From Stieleria sedimenti (GTDB taxonomy: Bacteria; Planctomycetota; Planctomycetia; Pirellulales; Pirellulaceae), in NCBI RefSeq assembly GCF_025060895.1, contig NZ_JANZKV010000172.1, forward strand, positions 50,390 through 114,389: a stretch of 64,000 nt of DNA, read 5' to 3'. Shown here one piece after another: positions 48,859 to 58,169 of this stretch. The notes under the pieces are model-generated. The model was not told where the DNA came from, ran no database searches, and was given only the letters and a program-made list of their open reading frames with translations. Within the stretch, counting starts at the first letter, position 1; each line of letters opens with the position of its first letter. The translations under genes were made by a program, and so were the position numbers.

Positions 48859-51386
48859 CACTTCGCCACCAGCGGAAATCCGGCGATCACCAAGACTGTA
48901 ATCGCCGTGGTCAACAACAGAAAGTGCCAGTAGAGCGTCACGTTGACGATGTCGGCGTCACAGCGCGCCGTCATCCGGCCGGCGGCGCGTCTGGCGGCAC
49001 AATACAGGTGCATCACGACCCCGAGCACCACATGCAGCGCAGTCCAGATCGTCAAGACCCAGACGATTGCCGGATAGACGTGGGCGGTCGGATCCATTTG
49101 ATGCGTCAACGGACCGTACAGCAGTGCCAGACCGCCGACGATGCTCAGGACGACTCCGCAAGCGATCGCCCCATAAAACCTCGTCGCGTGATCCTGGCGG
49201 TTCCACCGTCGCGCGGCCAACGTCGCCGAGTAGGCAAGCAGAATCGTCAGCACGGCGACCATGGGCCAGATCCACCCGGGGCCACTCGATCCATTGGGCG
49301 GAAAATCGTCGTGGGCGGTCCAGTAAAAAAAGTAGCCGAAGATCAGCGAAATGAACGCGGTCATGTCACCGAGCATGGTGATGAACATCGCCCACCAGCC
49401 GACCGCTTGGGATCCCGAAACGTAAATCGGCAACGTCAGACCACGTCCCACGTCCTTTTCCTGTTTTTCTGGAATCGGAGCGGTGCCGGTCCAGAGCCAG
49501 ACCAGAATTGTGATGAACGCAAGCACGCCGCTGATCGTTGCGGCGGTGTACCAGTGGTACGTCGACAAAATGAACACGCCGCCGGTAAAGATCGCTGCGA
49601 AGTGCGTCAGGAATGTCGGCCCCGGAACCCGCAGGCATTGGATCGGATCGGCATCGACCACCGACGTCACCAGCGTCTCTCGCAACCCCTCTTCCGCATC
49701 GGGCAGGTAAAAGTGGCCTGCGTCGACATCATCGACAAAACCCGGTTGATCCCAAAGCGGATAGCGACTGGTGACGATCGGAATGCTGCGCACCCCCCAA
49801 GGCTTGTCGGGTACCTCTGCTAACCATTCCAGCGTGCCCGCGTTCCAGATGTTTCTCGGCGCAAGTGGTTGGTTCTTTTTGGAACGAAGCACGTCAAAGA
49901 GAAAAACGACAAAACCGATCGCCAGCACGAAGGCACCCACCGTCGAAATCAGATTCAACGTCCCCAATCCCAATTCCGCCGGGTAGGTGTAGACGCGGCG
50001 TGGCATCCCCAGCAAACCGCTCAGGTGCATGGGGAAGAAACTGACGTTGAATCCGACCAACATCAACCAAAACGCATACCGCCCCAGTTTTTCGGAAAGT
50101 TGTTTTCCGGTGACGGCGGGATAGTAGTAGTAGACGCCGGCGACGATCGGAAAGATGGTCCCGCCGATCAGGACGTAGTGCAGGTGTCCGACGATAAAGT
50201 ACGTGTCATGGGCTTGATAATCGAACGGGGCGACGGCGACCATGACGCCCGTCAAACCGCCGATGACAAAGGTCGCCAGGCCGCCCAGCGTGAACAGCAA
50301 ACAGACCGATTTGGTGACGCGTCCGATCAGCAGCGTGGCGATGAAACAAAAAAGCTGGATCCCGGTCGGTATCGCGACCGCCTGGGAGGCGGCCGAAAAA
50401 ATGCCGATCGAAATCGCCGGCAACCCGGTCGTGAACATGTGGTGCACCCACAAGCCGAAACTCAGAAACCCCGTCCCGACCGCCGCCAATACGATCCAGC
50501 CGTAACCGACCATGGGCGTGCGGGCGAAGGTCGGTACGATCATCGCGATCAACGCGATGGACGGCAGAAACACGATGTAGACTTCGGGGTGACCGAAAAT
50601 CCAGAACAGGTGTTGCCACAACAGCGGGTCGCCGCCACGCGATGCGTCGAAGAAGGGCCAATCGAGCGACCGCTGAAGTTCCATCAGCAGATCGCCTGCG
50701 ATCAAGGGCGGAAACGCAAACAAGATCATCACGGCGACGACCAAAATGTACCACGCGTACAGCGGAATCAGGTTCAACTGCATGCCCGGTGGGCGACACT
50801 TCAAGACACCCACGATCAATTCGACGGCCGCTGCGATCGACGCCACTTCGATGAAGGAAAGTCCCAGCAGCCAAATGTCGACGCCCACACCAGTCTGGTA
50901 TTCGGTCGTCATCGGCGGATACATGAACCAACCGCCCTCCGGCGCCACGCCGAAAAAGATCGATCCACAGACAAAGACGCCCCCGATCACGAAACACCAA
51001 AATCCGTACGCGGACAGCCGCGGGAAGGGCAGGTCGCGTGCGCCGAGCATTTCGGGCAATAGCAGAATGGAAATCGCTTCTAGAATCGGCACCGCGAACA
51101 GGAACATCATCACGCTGCCGTGCATCGTGAAGACCTGGTTGTACTGATCGGCTGTCAAGAAATCGTTATCAGGGATCGCCAATTGGATCCGCATCAACAG
51201 CGCCAGGATTCCGCCGAACAGAAAGAAGGTGAACGAGGCGACCACGTACCAGAAGCCGACTTCCGAGTTGTTGACTGCCGACCAATACCGCCAACGTGTC
51301 GGCGTACGCCATGCGTCCAGCAAGCGTTTCGCGTTGGCATCGAGTCGGTCGTCGCCGGATGGGTTGCTAGGTGCGTCCGCGTTCAA
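48858..51386 (-). CDS. coxA: Cytochrome c oxidase subunit I+III fusion
   Basis: 842 residues. Residues about 30-590 are subunit I with VFTMHGSVMMF (low-spin heme His), GHPEVY (CuB His, cross-linking Tyr, Glu), WVHHMFTTG (two CuB His) and VGHLHYV (heme a3 and heme a His). Residues about 640-840 are subunit III (five or so helices, SQAVGWWAMFITMLGDM). It reduces O2 to water and pumps protons. The start is TTG at 51386: its TTGA overlaps the coxB stop, and GGAG lies nine bases upstream; no ATG/GTG fits. At the place of the K-channel lysine (PTGIK in A-type enzymes) the sequence is PTGIQ (Q344), so this may be an alternative-type oxidase. GARD keeps the D-channel Asp. Confidence 0.93.
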   Translation of the reverse strand: MNADAPSNPSGDDRLDANAKRLLDAWRTPTRWRYWSAVNNSEVGFWYVVASFTFFLFGGILALLMRIQLAIPDNDFLTADQYNQVFTMHGSVMMFLFAVPILEAISILLLPEMLGARDLPFPRLSAYGFWCFVIGGVFVCGSIFFGVAPEGGWFMYPPMTTEYQTGVGVDIWLLGLSFIEVASIAAAVELIVGVLKCRPPGMQLNLIPLYAWYILVVAVMILFAFPPLIAGDLLMELQRSLDWPFFDASRGGDPLLWQHLFWIFGHPEVYIVFLPSIALIAMIVPTFARTPMVGYGWIVLAAVGTGFLSFGLWVHHMFTTGLPAISIGIFSAASQAVAIPTGIQLFCFIATLLIGRVTKSVCLLFTLGGLATFVIGGLTGVMVAVAPFDYQAHDTYFIVGHLHYVLIGGTIFPIVAGVYYYYPAVTGKQLSEKLGRYAFWLMLVGFNVSFFPMHLSGLLGMPRRVYTYPAELGLGTLNLISTVGAFVLAIGFVVFLFDVLRSKKNQPLAPRNIWNAGTLEWLAEVPDKPWGVRSIPIVTSRYPLWDQPGFVDDVDAGHFYLPDAEEGLRETLVTSVVDADPIQCLRVPGPTFLTHFAAIFTGGVFILSTYHWYTAATISGVLAFITILVWLWTGTAPIPEKQEKDVGRGLTLPIYVSGSQAVGWWAMFITMLGDMTAFISLIFGYFFYWTAHDDFPPNGSSGPGWIWPMVAVLTILLAYSATLAARRWNRQDHATRFYGAIACGVVLSIVGGLALLYGPLTHQMDPTAHVYPAIVWVLTIWTALHVVLGVVMHLYCAARRAAGRMTARCDADIVNVTLYWHFLLLTTAITVLVIAGFPLVAK

Positions 51387-52330
51387 TTCAGTTGCTCCAG
51401 GTAAGCGACAATCGAATCCAGTTCCCGATCGCTGAGCGATTTGAACGCGGGCATTTGCACACCTGGTTTGACATCGTGGGTACGGCTGATCCAACGCCGC
51501 AGGTTGTCCGCGTCATTGGTCTTGATTCCCGCCCCCAGGCTGAGCCGGCCGCCGAAATGCGTCAAATCGGGGCCGACTCTCCCACCCGCATCCGTTCCGC
51601 GGATGGTGTGACAGGCGCCGCAGCCTTTGCGGCGGAACAGTTCGCGTCCCCGAACGGCTGCCTCGCCCGCCGGTTCGCGGGCGTCTTGTTGTTGGTCCCG
51701 CAGCCATTGATCGAAATCGGCCTGCTGCATCACGATCACATCGAATGCCATCTGCGCGTGGGCGGTGCCGCAGTATTCGGCGCACACGCCCCGAAATCTT
51801 CCGACGCGATTGGGATGTAGTTTCAAACGGGTTTCTCGGCCGGGAATCATGTCGACCTTTCCTCCCAGGGCAGGAATCCAGAACGAATGAATCACGTCTT
51901 CGCTATGTAACTTGAACTCGACCGCCTGATCGACCGGCAAGCGAACCTCGTTGGCCGTCTCGACACGCTCGTTCTCGCCGGTTCGGTAACCGATTCGCCA
52001 CCACCAGCGCACCCCGCTGACGTCGATCGTCAAACCGGTTTTCGGCGCAGGTTGATGCAAGGCGGGTAACATCGCCAGCGCGTAACACAACAGGGATGTC
52101 AGCACCAAAGTGGGAAACACGGCACCACCGCCGATGACCAGAGTCTTGGTCAGCCGGGGTCGGTGTCGTCCAGGCACGGTGACGGAATAAACCGCCAAGC
52201 CGACGACGATCAACCAGATCAACACGCCGCCGCTGAGCATCCAGTGGAACAGTTCAGCAATTCGCTCGGCCCCGACCCCAGCCGGATCGAGCGTCGATTG
52301 CGAAATGTCGCCGAGCAGTAAGAAGGTCAT
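51383..52330 (-). CDS. coxB: Cytochrome c oxidase subunit II with C-terminal heme c
   Basis: 315 residues. Two N-terminal membrane helices (about 20-50 and 65-95) precede the cupredoxin domain, which has SFWIPALGGKVD and the CuA site GVCAEYCGTAHAQM (Cys, Cys, His, Met). Residues about 225-315 are a fused cytochrome c with CGACH (heme) and a Met ligand region (GVQMPAFKSL). It accepts electrons from cytochrome c and passes them through CuA to subunit I, as in caa3-type oxidases. ATG at 52330 is preferred; an in-frame TTG lies eight codons upstream. It overlaps the fused coxA gene by four bases and is the first gene of the operon; 249 bp upstream of the start separate it from aconitase. Confidence 0.93.
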   Translation of the reverse strand: MTFLLLGDISQSTLDPAGVGAERIAELFHWMLSGGVLIWLIVVGLAVYSVTVPGRHRPRLTKTLVIGGGAVFPTLVLTSLLCYALAMLPALHQPAPKTGLTIDVSGVRWWWRIGYRTGENERVETANEVRLPVDQAVEFKLHSEDVIHSFWIPALGGKVDMIPGRETRLKLHPNRVGRFRGVCAEYCGTAHAQMAFDVIVMQQADFDQWLRDQQQDAREPAGEAAVRGRELFRRKGCGACHTIRGTDAGGRVGPDLTHFGGRLSLGAGIKTNDADNLRRWISRTHDVKPGVQMPAFKSLSDRELDSIVAYLEQLN

Positions 52331-52466
52331 GGTGGCTGGCTGAATGGGAACCAAGTTGCAAGGAAATCGGCCATTGCCGCGCTGTCGACGACAAACGTTT
52401 CGTCTCGACGAACGAGCGGGGAATCATGGGGGCCGCGACTCAGACAAGGAAGCCGCGTTGGGCGGG

Positions 52467-52491
52467 AGGGCGCGAGCCCTCCGGTCTTTCA
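52467..52491. repeat. GC-rich palindrome, copy 2 (inverse)
   Basis: AGGGCGCGAGCCCTCCGG followed by TCTTTCA; this is the reverse complement of 54798-54822. It lies between the aconitase stop and coxB. It may form a hairpin in the aconitase transcript tail. Confidence 0.55.
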
Positions 52492-52579
52492 CAGCGTGCA
52501 CCGTCGCTGCGCCGGTCGTTTCCATCTGGCTGGACCGCAAATCGTGTGCCCGGCCGTCGGCAAACCGTCCCTCAATGAT

Positions 52580-54511
52580 TCAATGCGATCGCATCCAGGG
52601 GATCAGTCCGCCGGCACGGAGCACTTCCAACTGCCGCGGCGATAGGCTGTGATCGCCGATCAGGCTGGTGGATCGAGTCGTGTTCTCGATCGTGATGTGC
52701 TGCCCCGACCGAAGTTGTTCGGCGGGGGATTCAATGACAAGATCGTCGTCGGCCGCGATGTGTTCACGCGTGTTTTCAACGGTCAGCGGCAGGATGCCGA
52801 AATTGACGAGGTTTTGCCAGTGGATCCGCGCGAAGCTCTCCGCGATCACCAATCGTAGTCCAAGGAATTGGGGAGCAATCGCGGCATGTTCACGGCTGGA
52901 ACCTTGGCCGTAATTTATACCGCCGATGATTGCGTGTGCGCCGTCATGGTCTTTGGCTCGGCCGACGTACGTGGGGTCAACCTCGATGTAAACAAATTCA
53001 GCGATGCGAGGAATGTTGCTGCGGAACGGCAGCACACGCGCACCGGCGGGCATGATTTCGTCGGTCGAAATATTGTCGCCGACCGCGAGCAGCACTTTCA
53101 CGGCCAGGCGATCGGGAAGCGGTTGGGAGTTTGGCAGCGACTTGATGTTGGGGCCTTTTGCCAAGTCGGGCTTTGCCTGGCGGGAAATGGATGGGGGCGG
53201 AGCGATTTGACCGGTGTCGATGATCGGCGCGGAAGGTTCTTCGATTTTCGGATAGGGTCGCTGCGCATCGCGTGGGTCGGTGATCCTGCCCGCCAATGCC
53301 GACACGGCGGCGGTTTCGGGGCTGCACAGGTGCACCGCGTCTTCTCGTGTGCCGCTGCGGCCGGCGAAGTTGCGCGGGACGGTCCGCAAGCTAATCCGCC
53401 CCGTCGCCGGCGCTTGGCCCATCCCGATGCAACCGTTGCATCCGGCTTGGTGCAGCCGTGCCCCCGACTGCAGCAACGTCAGAACATGGCCATCGCGGGC
53501 CAAGTTTTGAAGGATCTGACGAGAGGTCGGGTTGATGTCCAGTGAAACGCCCTCGGCAACCCGTTGTCCTTTCACGATCTCGGCCACGATGGCGAAGTCG
53601 CGGTAGCCAGGGTTGGCACTGGAACCGACGTACGCCTGGTAAACCGGTTCGCCGGCGACTTCGCGAACCGGAACCACGTTTCCAGGGCTGGTCGGTAGCG
53701 CGATCAAGGGTTCGAGTTGCGACAGGTCAATGGTCTCTTTGCGGTCGTAGATGGCGTCCGAGGAGGCCCGCAACTCCTGCCAATCCTGCTCGCGTCCTTG
53801 TGATCTCAAAAACTCTCGCGTCACCTGATCGGACGGAAACACACTTGCGGTCGCGCCCAACTCCGCGCCCATGTTGGCGATCACATGTCGATCCATCGCC
53901 GACAACCCGCCCAGTCCGTCGCCGCTGTACTCGAGGATCCACCCCACGCCACCCTTGACATCGTGACGTCGTAGCATTTCCAGAATGACGTCTTTGGCGC
54001 TCACCCAGTCTGGCAATTCGCCTTCCAGACGCACGTTCCAGATTCGCGGCATCTTGACGTAGAACGGTTCACCCGCGATCGCCATGGCGACTTCCAATCC
54101 GCCGGCGCCCATGGCTAACATGCCGATCGCGCCGGCGGCACAAGTATGCGAATCAGATCCCAATAGCGTCGCACCGGGTTTGCCAAAACGCTCTTGATGG
54201 AGCGGATGTGAGACGCCATTGCCGGGACGACTGAACCACAATCCGAATCGTTTGGCGGCGCTTTCCAAAAACAGATGGTCGTCGGGATTCTTGTGGTCTT
54301 CTTGCAAAAGGTTGTGATCGACATATTGAACCGAGCAATCCGTTTTGGCATGGTCCAAGTCCATCGCCTCGAGTTCCAGCATCACCAACGTCCCGGTCGC
54401 GTCCTGCGTCAGTGTTTGATCGATCCGCAAGCCGATCTCCGATCCCGGATCGAGCGAACCGGAAACCAAATGTTTTTTGATCAGTTGCTGCGTGATGTTG
54501 AAGGCGGTCAT
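52580..54511 (-). CDS. acn: Aconitate hydratase (Aquifex-type)
   Basis: 643 residues, the shorter aconitase form with large and swivel domains joined by a linker near residues 425-465. It isomerises citrate to isocitrate in the TCA cycle using a [4Fe-4S] cluster. Visible are LLGSDSHTCAAG (substrate and first cluster Cys region), GCNGCIGMG (two cluster Cys) and the swivel motif GINYGQGSSREHAAI; LCSPETAAVSA follows the cluster region. ATG at 54511. The length and order fit the putative aconitase group typified in Aquifex. It is on the same strand as the oxidase operon, but 250 bp separate them and a palindrome lies between. Confidence 0.94.
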   Translation of the reverse strand: MTAFNITQQLIKKHLVSGSLDPGSEIGLRIDQTLTQDATGTLVMLELEAMDLDHAKTDCSVQYVDHNLLQEDHKNPDDHLFLESAAKRFGLWFSRPGNGVSHPLHQERFGKPGATLLGSDSHTCAAGAIGMLAMGAGGLEVAMAIAGEPFYVKMPRIWNVRLEGELPDWVSAKDVILEMLRRHDVKGGVGWILEYSGDGLGGLSAMDRHVIANMGAELGATASVFPSDQVTREFLRSQGREQDWQELRASSDAIYDRKETIDLSQLEPLIALPTSPGNVVPVREVAGEPVYQAYVGSSANPGYRDFAIVAEIVKGQRVAEGVSLDINPTSRQILQNLARDGHVLTLLQSGARLHQAGCNGCIGMGQAPATGRISLRTVPRNFAGRSGTREDAVHLCSPETAAVSALAGRITDPRDAQRPYPKIEEPSAPIIDTGQIAPPPSISRQAKPDLAKGPNIKSLPNSQPLPDRLAVKVLLAVGDNISTDEIMPAGARVLPFRSNIPRIAEFVYIEVDPTYVGRAKDHDGAHAIIGGINYGQGSSREHAAIAPQFLGLRLVIAESFARIHWQNLVNFGILPLTVENTREHIAADDDLVIESPAEQLRSGQHITIENTTRSTSLIGDHSLSPRQLEVLRAGGLIPWMRSH

Positions 54512-54648
54512 CGTTGCGCTCTTTTCTACCAGGTTGGTCGGTCAGCAGGTCGTTGGGCCGCAACACTGTGAAGCAGACTTGAGCGGTAGGGCACGAGCCC
54601 GATGTCACTTACTTTGCCTCTCAAGGTGTTAGCGGAACGGCGCGAGCC

Positions 54649-54772
54649 GGCTGTCGTTTTTGTGAGCCGCGACGCGTAAGCGGCCGGGCATTCCGACGCC
54701 CGCCCGAGGCGTTACGGCCAGCAGCTCACCATAGACTCAGCAGATCCCAACTAAATCGACAGCCCGCGAGCC
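54649..54772. repeat. TIR-bounded intergenic element, copy b (inverted)
   Basis: About 124 bp. CTGTCG-TTT at 54651-54659 and AATCGACAG at 54754-54762 are its terminal inverted repeats. The interior (ACGCGTAAGCGGCCGGGCAT, CGCCCGAGGCGTTACGGCCA, CAGCAGATCCC) is the reverse complement of copy a at 1372-1493, with moderate divergence. Non-coding. Confidence 0.7.
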
Positions 54773-54797
54773 GTCCGGTCACGCTTCAAAAACACCG

Positions 54798-54822
54798 TGA
54801 AAGACCGGAGGGCTCGCGCCCT
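54798..54822. repeat. GC-rich palindrome, copy 3
   Basis: TGAAAGACCGGAGGGCTCGC followed by GCCCT; the direct counterpart of window bases 1-17 and the inverse of 52467-52491. Contains the AGGGC/GCCCT dyad. Confidence 0.55.
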
Positions 54823-55005
54823 ACCGCTAATAAAAACACCCCGCTCGGCGTCGACGGGCTGGAAGCCTATCCCACTTCTATTTCGTTCCTTGCTACGAGA
54901 TGTGGGAACTGCAAACGATATGCCGGTCCGGCTGACGCAAGGTAGGATCCCGGGATACAATCGGTGCCGTACCGCCCGAATGACCTTCCATCGAGACGTT
55001 TACTG

Positions 55006-56064
55006 ATGCACCGGACCATTGCACCGCGTTTGTCTGCCCGGCATTCGATCGCAGTGAGCTTTTGTGCATTTGGCTGGTGTACCGTTGGTCTGGTGATGCT
55101 CCCAGGTTGTTCGCAGCGGGGCGATCAGGTCGGCAGCAACGATCCGGGTAGGACTGCGATCGCATCGCCGGACGCCCAACGGAAAGCCTCACCACGACGA
55201 ATCGATGCACCACATCTGCCGAATCCGATCCAGGTGCATCCGAAGGTGATTTCCGGCGGGTTACCCGATGGAGAGAAAGCCTTTGAGGCGTTGCAGTCGC
55301 TCGGGGTAACGACCGTGATCAGCGTCGATGGCATGAAGCCCGACGTGGAGACCGCGAAAAAGTACGGACTGCGGTACATCCATCTGCCGCATGGATACGA
55401 TGGCATTCCCGACGAGCGTGTGAAGGAACTGGCGAAAGCCGTTCGAGGGTTCGAAGGAAAGATCTACATTCACTGTCACCACGGAAAGCATCGCAGCCCC
55501 GCGGCGGCGAGTGTCGCCTGTGTGGCGGCGGGGTTGATCCCGAAATCCGAGAGTTTGGCGATTTTGCAACTCGCCGGAACCAGTCATCACTATCGCGGAC
55601 TGTACGAATCGGCACGCGTCGTCACGCCGCTGGAATCCGCTTTGCTGGACGAACTGAGCGTGGATTTTCCGGAGTCCGTCGAGGTCCCGCCGATGGCTGA
55701 AGCCATGGTGGCGATGGGGCACACGCATCACCATTTGAAACTGATCGCGGAGGCGGGTTGGCGGTCACCGGCAGACCATCCCGACCTGTCTCCCGCTCAT
55801 CAGGCGTTGTTGATGCGAGAGCACTTCACAGAATTGCTCCGCAGCGAGGACGTGTTGAAGGAATCGGACCTGTTTCGGCAATCCTTGCGTGAGTCCGAGC
55901 AAGCCGCCGAGGCACTCGAAGATGCCTTGCGCGGCTGGGCGGCGACTTCTCCTGCGGCCGACGCGCCACCGCCCGAGGCTGTGCGGCGCCACGCGGCAGC
56001 GATCTCTGCCAACTGCAAGGCCTGTCACCGGCAGTTCCGTGATGTGCCGCTGAGCGAGAAGTGA
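55006..56064 (+). CDS. Lipoprotein: Cys-based phosphatase fused to a cytochrome c'-like domain
   Basis: 352 residues. The signal peptide carries a lipobox (LPGC, Cys35). Residues about 75-200 are a dual-specificity-phosphatase-like domain: the P-loop is HCHHGKHR (C157, R163; CX5R), preceded by GGLPDGEKAFEALQSLGVT. Residues about 230-352 are helical and end with CKACHRQFR (C337, C340, H341), the C-terminal heme motif of cytochrome c'. It thus combines an envelope phosphatase with a heme group that could bind NO/CO or sense redox. The ATG at 55006 is chosen because it starts a proper lipoprotein signal; an in-frame start 14 codons upstream is less likely. It is divergent from aconitase. The role is unknown; both domains are clear from motifs. 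Confidence 0.82.
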   Translation: MHRTIAPRLSARHSIAVSFCAFGWCTVGLVMLPGCSQRGDQVGSNDPGRTAIASPDAQRKASPRRIDAPHLPNPIQVHPKVISGGLPDGEKAFEALQSLGVTTVISVDGMKPDVETAKKYGLRYIHLPHGYDGIPDERVKELAKAVRGFEGKIYIHCHHGKHRSPAAASVACVAAGLIPKSESLAILQLAGTSHHYRGLYESARVVTPLESALLDELSVDFPESVEVPPMAEAMVAMGHTHHHLKLIAEAGWRSPADHPDLSPAHQALLMREHFTELLRSEDVLKESDLFRQSLRESEQAAEALEDALRGWAATSPAADAPPPEAVRRHAAAISANCKACHRQFRDVPLSEK

Positions 56065-56286
56065 AGCGGAGGTTGGGGTGTCCGGACACCGGCCCAGTGC
56101 CTCCTACTTTGGCGTTAAGCGAGGTGTTGTTGTTAGCGGTATTGGGCTTCCGCCGTTCCGCGAACACCTTTCGAGCTAAAGCCTCGTCTAGCAGAGGGAA
56201 AGAATACTTTATAGCGTTTCCCTTCCGGGCCGTCGTCCGTAGGACTCTCCTCGACGGCCTGGAAAGGTCGTCGTACCGTCGCGTGA

Positions 56287-58137
56287 CTACTTCAAGCTGA
56301 CCGACTGCGCCGCACCACCCACCTTGGCGTCTTGGACGACGATCGTTTCGGGTGCGTCTTTGCCAGCCTTGATGTTGAAGGTTTTGTCCTTGGGGGCTGC
56401 CGGGACAAATCTCTTTCCGGCAATGCGAACCGTGTAAAGGATCTCGTCGCTGTCGCGATCGACGAGCTGCACGACGGGTGAATCGACGTCAAAGGTCAGC
56501 TCCCCGAGTTTTCCCCAAGACGGCGGATTGTAGTTGTCGAATTGCGAAATCGTACGTGGCCAGCCGGGATACTGCTTGGCCGACGGATCGGTCACGTCAA
56601 CATTCCGCGGCCAACATTCCATCGTGATCTGACGGGTTTTGGTGTTCAGACGGACGATGCCGAATCCGGCCGATCGTGTGTTCAGCACGTTGCCAGCTGG
56701 CGTCTTCTCGGGGTTGGCTGCCGCGTAGTTAGTGACCTTGTTGGCAAAGCCATCGAGATGGTCACCCGTGTAGTCCGGGCTGCCCGGCTCGCGGTTCTGA
56801 CCGGGTTCCAGCGGTTCCCACCAGCGGAGATACAGGTTGGCGATCGAGGGAACACAAAACGACCAGATGGCGTCGCGATGTTCGTCGATGCCATGATGAA
56901 AGATCGTGGCCAAGTGTTGATCGCCGGCGTAGTGAAACGCAAAGGCTTTGCGGAGTGCCTTCAAGGCGCGGTTTCGTCCGGTTTGTGGCCAGCCGTTGGA
57001 GTCCATGTCGGCATGCAATCGACCGTTGGCGCTGCCGTGGATGTGTGCACCACCGCAGAAGATGGTTTGCGACAGGGCAACTTTCATGCTCGCGTCGCGC
57101 CAGTCCTGGGCCCAGTCGTCGAGGAAATCCAGTTGTCGCTGACCCAGCAGGATCGCACCGTCGACATCGACGCTGGCGGGATCGTACTCGGGATTGCGAA
57201 TGTGGTCGGGGCGCGGTCCCTGTTTGGGCACTCGGCCGGCCGGACCGGTTTTGAATTTGCGGTCTTCCAGAATGGCGAAGTCGATGTTGCCCCAATTCAA
57301 ATTGGTGAAGTAGACGCCGATTCCTTGGCCAATTTTTCGCGGGTCCACCGGATCGGGGAAGTGGCTGGTCTGAGCGCGTTCGACTTCTTGGACATAGATT
57401 CCCGGCTGGCGATAACCGCCATCGGCGTTGCCGCTGATCGTGGAGATCTTTCCGCTTTCGCCCCACAAGTTGGGCTGGCCGACGTCATGGTCGTCGGGCA
57501 GGCAAAGCGTCGGACGGTCCTTGATGATGGCGCCGAAGTCGCGTCCGAATTTCAACCAGGCGGCGAGGTGTTTATTGTGGTCGTAAACCTGGTCGCCGGA
57601 AAAGAACAGCACGTCGGCATCGATTTGTTGAACATTGTCGATCAGGTCCTGTCGTGAGATGTCGCCGCCATGGGCCGGTTGGATCGAGTTGCCGGTAAAG
57701 CCGGCGACGACGATTTCGTCCTTGTCGACGGGGTTCTTGCGTATGACGCCTTCGTAGTTCGCTTCGGCTCCATGCAAAACCCGGTAGTTAGACGCTTGGG
57801 TGTCGTCCCAGTTTTCGACTCGAAAGGGCGCCGTCCAACCGGGTTCGACGACACTCGTTCGAGCGACTTCCACCCAGTTGCCGTCCTTTTCGATTTCCAG
57901 CCGCACGGTTCGGCTCTCACCGGACTGAAGCGGATAGAGTTGGGCGGTCAGTTTGAGCGTGTTGTCGTGAACCGTGTAGAGCGCAAAACAAATCACCTCG
58001 CTGCGTTCGACCTCGGGGATCTCCAGGACGGCGCGGCGCGGTCGTCGTTGGGCATTTTGTTGGGCGGTTGCCGGAGCCACGGCCAGAAGGATTGCCAGGC
58101 AGCAGAGCCCGGCTCGTTTGTATGGTTGTCGATTCAT
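56287..58137 (-). CDS. Secreted PhoD-like metallophosphatase
   Basis: 616 residues with a signal peptide (about 1-25, PATA-QQ). An N-terminal beta-domain (about 35-130) precedes the calcineurin-like phosphatase core with metal-ligand motifs FFSGDQVYD, LPDDHDVGQ, FAILEDRKF and HYAGDQHLATIFHHG. PhoD-type enzymes cleave phosphate mono- and diesters in the periplasm with Fe/Ca cofactors. The C-terminal 150 residues form a beta-rich tail (REITMECWP-like and TVRIAGKRF). This arrangement is frequent in planctomycetes. ATG at 58137; the next gene upstream is on the same strand after a 32-bp gap and may share its transcript. Confidence 0.88.
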   Translation of the reverse strand: MNRQPYKRAGLCCLAILLAVAPATAQQNAQRRPRRAVLEIPEVERSEVICFALYTVHDNTLKLTAQLYPLQSGESRTVRLEIEKDGNWVEVARTSVVEPGWTAPFRVENWDDTQASNYRVLHGAEANYEGVIRKNPVDKDEIVVAGFTGNSIQPAHGGDISRQDLIDNVQQIDADVLFFSGDQVYDHNKHLAAWLKFGRDFGAIIKDRPTLCLPDDHDVGQPNLWGESGKISTISGNADGGYRQPGIYVQEVERAQTSHFPDPVDPRKIGQGIGVYFTNLNWGNIDFAILEDRKFKTGPAGRVPKQGPRPDHIRNPEYDPASVDVDGAILLGQRQLDFLDDWAQDWRDASMKVALSQTIFCGGAHIHGSANGRLHADMDSNGWPQTGRNRALKALRKAFAFHYAGDQHLATIFHHGIDEHRDAIWSFCVPSIANLYLRWWEPLEPGQNREPGSPDYTGDHLDGFANKVTNYAAANPEKTPAGNVLNTRSAGFGIVRLNTKTRQITMECWPRNVDVTDPSAKQYPGWPRTISQFDNYNPPSWGKLGELTFDVDSPVVQLVDRDSDEILYTVRIAGKRFVPAAPKDKTFNIKAGKDAPETIVVQDAKVGGAAQSVSLK

Positions 58138-58169
58138 TCGTTTTCCTATCGATCGGGGGAATTCGGGAT

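Larger units (their letters stand above)
54512..55005. other. Divergent intergenic region with nested inverted repeats
   Basis: About 494 bp between aconitase (-) and the phosphatase-cytochrome gene (+). An outer inverted repeat (AGCGGTAGGGCACGAGCCC at 54582-54600, GGGCTCGCGCCCTACCGCT at 54810-54828) encloses a TIR element (54649-54772). No gene is seen; several short open frames are unconvincing. Confidence 0.55.

Noticed and set aside
49869-51062. 397-codon + strand frame
   Set aside because: Antisense to the oxidase subunit I gene; Gln/Asp/Arg-rich shadow.
56542-57657. 371-codon + strand frame
   Set aside because: Antisense to the PhoD-like gene with all its metal motifs.
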